From assembly GCA_000333855.2 (NCBI GenBank), contig CM007341.1, positions 82,676 through 146,675 on the forward strand: a DNA stretch of 64,000 nucleotides, read 5' to 3'. Both the position numbers and the translations under genes were made by a program. The notes beneath the pieces are model-generated. The model did not search any database. It was not told the origin of the DNA and worked only from the letters and a program-made list of their open reading frames with translations. Source of the stretch: Endotrypanum monterogeii. Its lineage: Eukaryota > Euglenozoa > Kinetoplastea > Trypanosomatida > Trypanosomatidae. Below are positions 58,374 to 64,000 of the stretch, piece by piece. The first letter of the stretch is position 1. Each line of letters opens with the position of its first letter.

Positions 58374-59738
58374 ATGGTACGCGAAACAGAACTGTACGAT
58401 ATTCTCCATGTGTCGGTCGAGGCCGACGAGAATGAAATCAAGAGGTCTTATCGCCGTCTAGCCCTCAAGTACCACCCTGATAAGAATACCGGCGATGAGG
58501 CCGCGGCAGACATGTTCAAGAAGGTGAGCAATGCCTATGAAGTGCTCAGTGACTCCGAAAAGCGGCAGATATACGATAAGTACGGAAAAGATGGACTAGA
58601 GAGGGGCATAGGTGAGAGTGGCGGCTTCCATGACGCGACGGACATCTTCTCGATGTTTTTCGGCGGTGGCGCCGCCCGTGAGCGTGGGGAACCGAAGCCG
58701 AAGGATATTCTGCACGAGCTCGATGTGAAGCTGGACAACCTGTACAATGGCGCCACGAAGAAAGTGATTATATCCCGCAACCGGTTCTGTGGCACCTGTG
58801 AGGGCAGTGGACTGAAGCCCGGCTGCAAGCGCGCAACCTGCGCCCAGTGTCATGGTCGCGGTGCACTGCTACGCACTCAGCAGGTCTTCCCGGGGCTCCA
58901 TCATCAGGTACAGGTACGCTGCCCTGCCTGTGGAGGCGAGGGCGAAGTTGTCCAGAGTGCTGACCTCTGCACCGGCTGCCGCGGTAGGCGCGTTGTGCGT
59001 GAGAAGACTACATTGGAGGTTAACATTGAGCGCGGTGCCTCCAAATATGAGCACTTCTCCTTTGTTGGTGAGGGCAACCAGGAACCGGGGATGCGATTGG
59101 CCGGCGATGTGCTCATTATTTTAAATGTCCGACCACACCATATCTTTCACCGCCTCAACGACCATCTAATGATGCGCTGCCCGATAACCCTCCAAGAAGC
59201 GCTCTGTGGATTCGAGATACCCATTGTGCATCTCGACAACCGCGAGCTAATAATCAAAGCGTCCCCTGGCCAGGTGGTGCACAACGACAAAGCCTGGAGT
59301 GTATATAATGAAGGCATGCCCCTGAAGGGCACCGGTGGTCTCGAGAAGGGAAAGCTGTTCATACACTTCGAGGTGGAGTGGCCGGAAACGCTGCCAAAGG
59401 ATCAAGTCGACAAGATCGCGACTGCTTTGAGCGCACCGGAGAGCTGCAAAATAGGTGGACAGGTGGTGGAGCTGAAGGAATACAAAGGAACTGGCGAGTA
59501 CAAGGGAGGCAAGAAGGAAAGGAGCAGCGGTGCAGCGTGGGCAGGGTCGAAGGCGGCAGGGGCCGGTCGTGGTCGCGGTGCCGCGCGAGGGCGCAAGGGG
59601 AGCGCTGAGGAGGACGAATACGAGGATGTTACTGACGATGATGCCGATGAGCAACACTTCAGTGGTCAGCAGTACTTCCATAGTGGTCAACAAGGATTCC
59701 CCGGCACTACGCAGACGGTGGAGTGCGCACAACAGTAG
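58374..59738 (+). CDS. Type I DnaJ (HSP40) with CaaX box
   Basis: 454 aa. J domain at about 7-70 with HPD at 34-36, a Gly/Phe-type region (GESGGFHDATDIFSMFFGGG), and the four CxxCxGxG zinc-finger repeats (CGTCEGSG, CAQCHGRG, CPACGGEG, CTGCRGRR; the last is degenerate). The two C-terminal peptide-binding domains follow to about 375, then a Gly/Arg-rich and acidic linker. The end, CAQQ, is a plausible farnesylation CaaX box as in Ydj1 (CASQ). The length is somewhat over the roughly 400 residues of Ydj1/DNAJA. Co-chaperone of cytosolic HSP70, perhaps membrane-tethered. Confidence 0.93.
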   Translation: MVRETELYDILHVSVEADENEIKRSYRRLALKYHPDKNTGDEAAADMFKKVSNAYEVLSDSEKRQIYDKYGKDGLERGIGESGGFHDATDIFSMFFGGGAARERGEPKPKDILHELDVKLDNLYNGATKKVIISRNRFCGTCEGSGLKPGCKRATCAQCHGRGALLRTQQVFPGLHHQVQVRCPACGGEGEVVQSADLCTGCRGRRVVREKTTLEVNIERGASKYEHFSFVGEGNQEPGMRLAGDVLIILNVRPHHIFHRLNDHLMMRCPITLQEALCGFEIPIVHLDNRELIIKASPGQVVHNDKAWSVYNEGMPLKGTGGLEKGKLFIHFEVEWPETLPKDQVDKIATALSAPESCKIGGQVVELKEYKGTGEYKGGKKERSSGAAWAGSKAAGAGRGRGAARGRKGSAEEDEYEDVTDDDADEQHFSGQQYFHSGQQGFPGTTQTVECAQQ

Positions 59739-59950
59739 TGGGGACTGAAAATACTCGCCAGCGCAGGCCTCAAGTCGATCGTCTGTGTGTGTGTGTGTGT
59801 GTGTGTGTGTATTTGCAGCTGCGAATAGGGTTTAGGAAGGCCACGTAAATTTGCACTCCGTAACTTTCAAGCCTCCCCCCCCCCCAGCCCCGACCCACTT
59901 CCAAGAAATGCTGTATATGTCTGTGCGTGAATGTATATCTCTTGTCGCTG

Positions 59951-59984
<34 letters not shown>

Positions 59985-60762
59985 CGTTATGTTGCCCACA
60001 ATCTTTATTTGATCTCCTTGTATGATCCCCCTGCCTTTATATATATATATATATCCTCCCCCCCCCCTTCTACTGTAAGAGATGCTACTGGGTAACGTGG
60101 CGTATTATTTGCTTGTGAATGAAATCTATAATGTACTTAAACGGATATAGTGCTCGAAACACAAATGCAGTGGCCCTCTGCCTCTGTCTGCCAACCACCA
60201 CTCCGCACTCACCCCACCCCTATCATGCGCACATCACCATCCACAGGCACGCGAGCCCGTGGCGCGTGCTCTCACGGTGTGAACGTCAGTGAGAGGAACA
60301 GTGCCAGTAGCGGTGGTGAGAGAAAAGAACAGCGAGAGAACAGGGGTTTACGGGTGTACAACTCCAGCGGGGGAGCGAGCCGTATTCTTTTTTTTCAACT
60401 AAAAGATAGACCCGTGTCCAAGCACCACGCCCATAACCTGCTCGACACTCTCCCCCCCCCCTCCTCCCCCATCCGTTCCTCCTCGGCTGTCACCACCCCA
60501 CCACCTCTATCGTTATCCCGCGGGAGCATCCTCGTTGCACATCCTTCACAGGTGTACATCCACTGTTACCCCTTTTTTTCTTCTGAAATTCCTCATTCCC
60601 TCACCTCTCCCCCACCACCAGAAAAAGACCCTGTGTGTGTGTGTGTGTGTGTGTAGTATTATCGTTGCGCATTGGGTTGCATAACTGTTTAGGTGCCACC
60701 CCCTCCCCCCCTCTCTTCCGCACATACACACACAGACACGGCCCCCTCTCACTCACCATCCC
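59739..60762 (+). other. Intergenic region
   Basis: No gene seen. It contains TG tracts (59783-59810, 59951-59983, 60631-60656), a C run (59873-59885) and a short TA tract (60037-60054). The likely acceptor is the AG at 60734-60735 after the C/T run at 60700-60720; AG 60620-60621 is an alternative. Confidence 0.5.
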
Positions 60763-61380
60763 ATGCTGACGAGGCAGGCGTTGTGGGTGCCAGTGGCGAA
60801 GCACAGCCCGGCCTTTCTCGAGACCCTTCAGAGGTTCCTGCAGAATAACCCCCTCACCTCCCTAAATATCGCTGCTGCTGGGCTGAAACTAGAGGACATC
60901 CGGGTTGCGCTGGAGCCAGATGCGCGAGATCCCAAAAAGATGGTTTCCTCCATCATGGCGTTCCCGGTGCACATCTCAGCTGCTGCGTGCGACGATGTGC
61001 TCGAGAATCAGCAGCAACAGCTCAACTTCGGATTCGCAACTGCAATCTGCGACTCCTTCAACACGTTCCATGTCATGGAGCGACTCCTGCCAGCCTTGAA
61101 CATGCACGTGTCCGTCAACATCGAGTCCCATTGCATGCGACATCTTCGGGAAGGAGAAAAGGCTGTAGTGGTGAGCACCATCGACAAGATGGGCAAGCGG
61201 CTTGTCTATTGCAAAGCAGACATTTTGATCGAGGCCACCGAACCAGTGTCAGAGGACGTGATGCAACGCGAGAGGAACATGACGAAGGTGGCTGAACTGA
61301 AATCATTGCTGATGCACTACGAAAACGCGTTTTCGGTGGCACACGTGAAGTCCATCATATCAGAGCCCAAGCCCAAGTAA
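60763..61380 (+). CDS. Hotdog-fold thioesterase-like protein
   Basis: 205 aa. Residues about 80-165 read as a hotdog thioesterase: FGFATAICDSFNTFHVMERLLPALNMHVSVNIESHCMRHLREGE, then VVVSTIDKMGKRLVYCKADILIEATEP, parallel to the ACOT13/PaaI group. The usual Asp and Gly helix residues are weakly preserved, so activity is not certain. The N-terminal 40 residues are basic and hydrophobic, possibly a mitochondrial or peroxisomal presequence. The substrate would be an acyl-CoA by family. A SIDER-like repeat lies just downstream. Confidence 0.78.
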   Translation: MLTRQALWVPVAKHSPAFLETLQRFLQNNPLTSLNIAAAGLKLEDIRVALEPDARDPKKMVSSIMAFPVHISAAACDDVLENQQQQLNFGFATAICDSFNTFHVMERLLPALNMHVSVNIESHCMRHLREGEKAVVVSTIDKMGKRLVYCKADILIEATEPVSEDVMQRERNMTKVAELKSLLMHYENAFSVAHVKSIISEPKPK

Positions 61381-61462
61381 CGTACGCTCGCGACGCTGCC
61401 GCCATGTGTATGGGTGGGGTGAGGCGTCCCTCTCATTGTCCTTTCTTATAAAGATGGGAAGC

Positions 61463-61735
61463 AGTCCACCATACTTCTCTGGCAAGGAGGGGGGGGTGCG
61501 AGGCAGCCCCCCTCCCCCTCCATGCACCTCATCACCACCATTACCTCTGATTCAAAGACGCCAGAGAAATGTACTGCTGGCCATGCGGTTGGCGAGGGCG
61601 GACCGGCGTTATGCTAACGGAAGTGAGTGGGGGGTTGGGGCAGAAGCCGCGCTGCACGGCGCGATGGGCGCGTCGACACACGCCCAAGAAGAGGCAGGGG
61701 GGGGTGCAGTGAAGCAGGAGTGGAGAGTTGACGTC
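61463..61735 (+). mobile_element. SIDER-like degenerate retroposon, copy 3
   Basis: About 270 bp nearly the same as 13508-13775, again starting at CCACCATACTTCTCTGG and including the GGGGTTGGGGCAGAAGC and GCGTCGACACACGC blocks. It lies in the 3' flank of the thioesterase-like gene, on the + strand. It loses the GGACTGAAAATC end and A tail seen in the other copies. Conserved spacing makes shared ancestry certain; the SIDER name is inferred. Confidence 0.7.
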
Positions 61736-62119
61736 TGACTCGTGACTGGTATAGCAGGAGAGGGACATGCTGAAGGAGAGCAAATATTATTCATGCAGCT
61801 CAAATCAGCACAAACACACAGACGGGAGATAGCGAGAAGCGACCGAGTTGGGCAGTGTTCCTCTTGAGGTTGAAGGAAGGAGGGAAGAGAAACCGTAAAG
61901 GACTGTGTGTGCACGCATGTCACCCTGTAGCTCTGTTTTTTTTTTTTCCCTCTGCACCCTCTCAGCCGCCCTCTTTTCCCCTGTTCCCGAAAGAAAAATT
62001 TACCAATATGTATCGCTACAATTCGTCGGCTTTGCGTTGCAGCTCGTCGGCTATCATGCTTGAGCATACACCTGCTCTCTCCCTCTCCCTTCTCATATCT
62101 TTTATCCACCCCTCCCCCT

Positions 62120-62151
62120 TTTATATATATATATATATATCCTTCCCTCAG
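62120..62151 (+). promoter_or_regulatory. TA tract directly before the predicted acceptor of the last gene
   Basis: A 21-bp TA tract lies just after a C/T run and before CCTTCCCTCAG, whose AG is at 62150-62151. The leader to ATG 62171 is 19 nt. Confidence 0.5.
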
Positions 62152-62170
62152 TACACGCAAAGACAGCACT

Positions 62171-63919
62171 ATGGCGAAGAAAAAGAAAAACGCGCGTCAA
62201 GCATCGGCCTCCTCTTCCACTGCAGACGGCGGCACCTCCGATGCCCATGGTGGCCTCCGCCCTCTCTTCACCGCGGCGACGCGCACAGCCACAGGGCAAG
62301 AAGCGCTACGTGGGGCACTGAAACAGCTCGACTCCATCGCGCAGGAAGCCCACACGTACACACAACTGCTGGCAGCGACTGCAGGAAACAACGGAGCACC
62401 GGAGGATACGACACAGCCTCTCAAGCGAGTGCGCAATGAGTCAGCAAAAGGCGAGACCCGCCCGAAAGCCTCCCCGGTGGCCAAGGCGAGTCGCCTCGAT
62501 GTCTTCGCCGCCATGTGTGTTCCGCAGTATCAAACCCTCTGTGCGGCGGTTGCAGTATGTGGCCTACAGCTGCTGCCGTCACTGGAGGATATCCTGAAGC
62601 GCGTGGCGCTGGCTGTTCAGACGCCGTGCCTGTCCACCCCAGAGGCCTGGGAAACGCTGGCGATGCTGTGCACCACATACCGTGCAGGTGCCGCCCACGC
62701 GCTGACGGAGCTTCTGGAGAGTCTCCTTCGGGAGCCTGGGGTGTTCATGCTGGATGCGCCGCAGCTCGTTCCACCGTGGTACGCAGAAAATTTCGTACAC
62801 GTCTTGCCCTCAGCGATGGCGTCAAATGCAGCTACAGCAAGTCTAGGAGGCCTGCTGACGTTTGCCGAGGATCAAAAGCTGCGAGAGCACTGTTCCGACC
62901 CCTCTCAGCAAGCAGCCCGCATCCACACTGACAGAACGGCACGGAAGCTACGTGCGCTGGTGGACATGCTCTATGCGACCGGTGGATATGTGCCAGCGGC
63001 AACCCTACACCAAACAGCACTGCGGCATGTGATGGAAGTCCTTGAAAGTGGTGTGTTGCCCTGCTACCTCAGCGAGCCCGAATACAGCGATGTCCTCAGC
63101 ACGGCCTCGTCGATTTCTGGGACGGCGGCCGCAGATCCGTCCCTGTCGTCTTCTCTAGGCGGACCATCGACGGCGTCCAACTCGACCAGCGCAGCGGTGC
63201 TCCGCTGGCGTGTGCCAGCTGCCTGGCATGCGGTCAATCTGCAACTGCTCGAAGCATTCCTCTTCACCTGCCGCCCCGGTCCCCCGGCACAACTGTTTGT
63301 GACCACAACTCGCGTCATCGACGTCGTCGCTGCGCGTCTGCATCGTGGAGTGCCTTTGCTGAGCGCTGAAGAAGAACCGTCTTCGACAGCTGACCCCAGC
63401 CAAGATGGGACGAAAAAAGCCTCGCCGATGGCGTTGCCGCCGCTTCCTGTGACGGCTGCGGTCGGGGCTGCCGTGGTACACCTCGGCCACGTTGTACAGC
63501 TACTTCGCCACCCAGTCGTCCTGCCGCCGTTCCAACCGGTACAACTGATAATCGAAAAGGCGAAGAGGCGTATTTTTGTCTTGGAGGAGCCTGCAGTGAT
63601 TCCGCCTACCCCAGAATCGGGAATATCTGCGGATTCTCCTATCGAGACGGCTGCTGCCCCTGGGGCGCCCGTGATGCCGATACCGGTCGCACTCAACACT
63701 GCACCCCACGTTCCGACGGACGTAAAGGTGCCTGTTGTTAGTGTTGCGCCTGCCTTCGTACCCCCACCAGCCGCTGCCTCGCCCCGCACGTCGGCATCCA
63801 AGACAGCGGCGCTGGTAGCGGCCCGACCAGCGTCGCAACCCGTGAAGTCAGCACCACCACCACCACCAATTGTGGATGATGCCAACGATGAGATCCCTGA
63901 CATTGTGATGGACGACTAA
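62171..63919 (+). CDS. Hypothetical protein with basic N-terminus and acidic tail
   Basis: 582 aa. Starts with a Lys-rich patch (MAKKKKNAR), has a helical alpha-solenoid-like body (about 110-330), a hydrophobic segment at about 350-420 and a Pro/Ala-rich tail, and ends in the acidic DDANDEIPDIVMDD. The basic start plus acidic end suggests a nuclear or nucleolar protein; the ending recalls PELP1/Rix1 complexes, but no aligned domain supports that. No catalytic motif, signal or membrane helix. Confidence 0.78.
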   Translation: MAKKKKNARQASASSSTADGGTSDAHGGLRPLFTAATRTATGQEALRGALKQLDSIAQEAHTYTQLLAATAGNNGAPEDTTQPLKRVRNESAKGETRPKASPVAKASRLDVFAAMCVPQYQTLCAAVAVCGLQLLPSLEDILKRVALAVQTPCLSTPEAWETLAMLCTTYRAGAAHALTELLESLLREPGVFMLDAPQLVPPWYAENFVHVLPSAMASNAATASLGGLLTFAEDQKLREHCSDPSQQAARIHTDRTARKLRALVDMLYATGGYVPAATLHQTALRHVMEVLESGVLPCYLSEPEYSDVLSTASSISGTAAADPSLSSSLGGPSTASNSTSAAVLRWRVPAAWHAVNLQLLEAFLFTCRPGPPAQLFVTTTRVIDVVAARLHRGVPLLSAEEEPSSTADPSQDGTKKASPMALPPLPVTAAVGAAVVHLGHVVQLLRHPVVLPPFQPVQLIIEKAKRRIFVLEEPAVIPPTPESGISADSPIETAAAPGAPVMPIPVALNTAPHVPTDVKVPVVSVAPAFVPPPAAASPRTSASKTAALVAARPASQPVKSAPPPPPIVDDANDEIPDIVMDD

Positions 63920-64000
63920 GTCGAAGTTGGCCTGTCGCAGACTAGAAGAAAGGGGAAGGGAGCCTCCGGGGGGGGAGAGGGAGGGGGAGGACGATCCGAG
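63920..64000 (+). other. Downstream flank, G-rich
   Basis: The last 81 bases are G/A-rich 3' flank with no feature I can name. Confidence 0.6.

Larger units (their letters stand above)
61381..62170 (+). other. Intergenic region with SIDER-like element
   Basis: It contains the SIDER-like copy 3 (61463-61735), a T run (61936-61948) and a TA tract (62120-62140) before the acceptor AG at 62150-62151. No gene seen. Confidence 0.5.

Noticed and set aside
63064..63903. 279-aa minus-strand open frame opposite the last gene
   Set aside because: It is composed of Gly/Ala/Thr/Ser runs complementary to the real gene; no start context or motif.

Overview
The window is nuclear DNA of a trypanosomatid, most likely Leishmania or a close relative; the species cannot be fixed from sequence alone. 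All 24 genes I support lie on the + strand. None shows an intron, coding DNA is GC-rich, and the genes are separated by 0.5-1.9 kb of low-complexity sequence made of polypyrimidine runs, (TA)n, (TG)n and (CA)n. That is the layout of a polycistronic unit processed by spliced-leader trans-splicing and polyadenylation. A PIWI-like protein, an expanded uniporter family and SIDER-like retroposon relics in 3' flanks fit Leishmania. No tRNA, rRNA, CRISPR array or strand switch was recognised. Start codons are the first in-frame ATG placed sensibly behind a polypyrimidine/AG acceptor; the reading frames usually run further 5' without a stop, but those extensions are 5'UTR.

Layout: 1-13.4 kb holds a STE-like protein kinase with a DFA motif (605), an unknown protein (4629), a large NXF/MEX67-like mRNA export factor (6931), a small mitochondrial membrane protein (10926) and a secretory-pathway membrane protein (12397). 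A SIDER-like element follows at about 13.5 kb. 14.4-24.4 kb holds a U1C zinc-finger protein, VPS51 (GARP), an M16-family core/MPP-alpha-like protein, an MCU-family subunit and a coiled-coil protein. 25-34 kb holds an Rtr1/RPAP2-type protein, CFAP20, a PD-(D/E)XK nuclease and a putatively myristoylated USP. 35.9-39.6 kb encodes the PIWI-like protein. 40.6-50.6 kb holds adrenodoxin/ferredoxin reductase, a G3BP-like NTF2+RRM protein, plasmanylethanolamine desaturase and an unknown protein. 52-63.9 kb holds VPS35 (retromer), a coiled-coil protein, a type I DnaJ with a CaaX box, a hotdog thioesterase and an unknown basic/acidic protein.

The genes do not form a pathway, as is normal for trypanosomatid clusters. 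Several converge on the mitochondrion (core/MPP-like, MCU-like, adrenodoxin reductase, PIWI-like, 259-aa protein), on endosome-to-Golgi retrieval (VPS51, VPS35) and on RNA metabolism (MEX67-like, U1C, RPAP2, G3BP-like, PIWI). The most notable observations are a cryptic PAZ-like segment in the PIWI-like protein, which belongs to a family described as lacking PAZ; three SIDER-like copies, one with an inverted arm; TA tracts that often sit between the polypyrimidine tract and the AG acceptor; and an Rtr1/RPAP2-type protein in a lineage whose RNA polymerase II lacks canonical heptad repeats.
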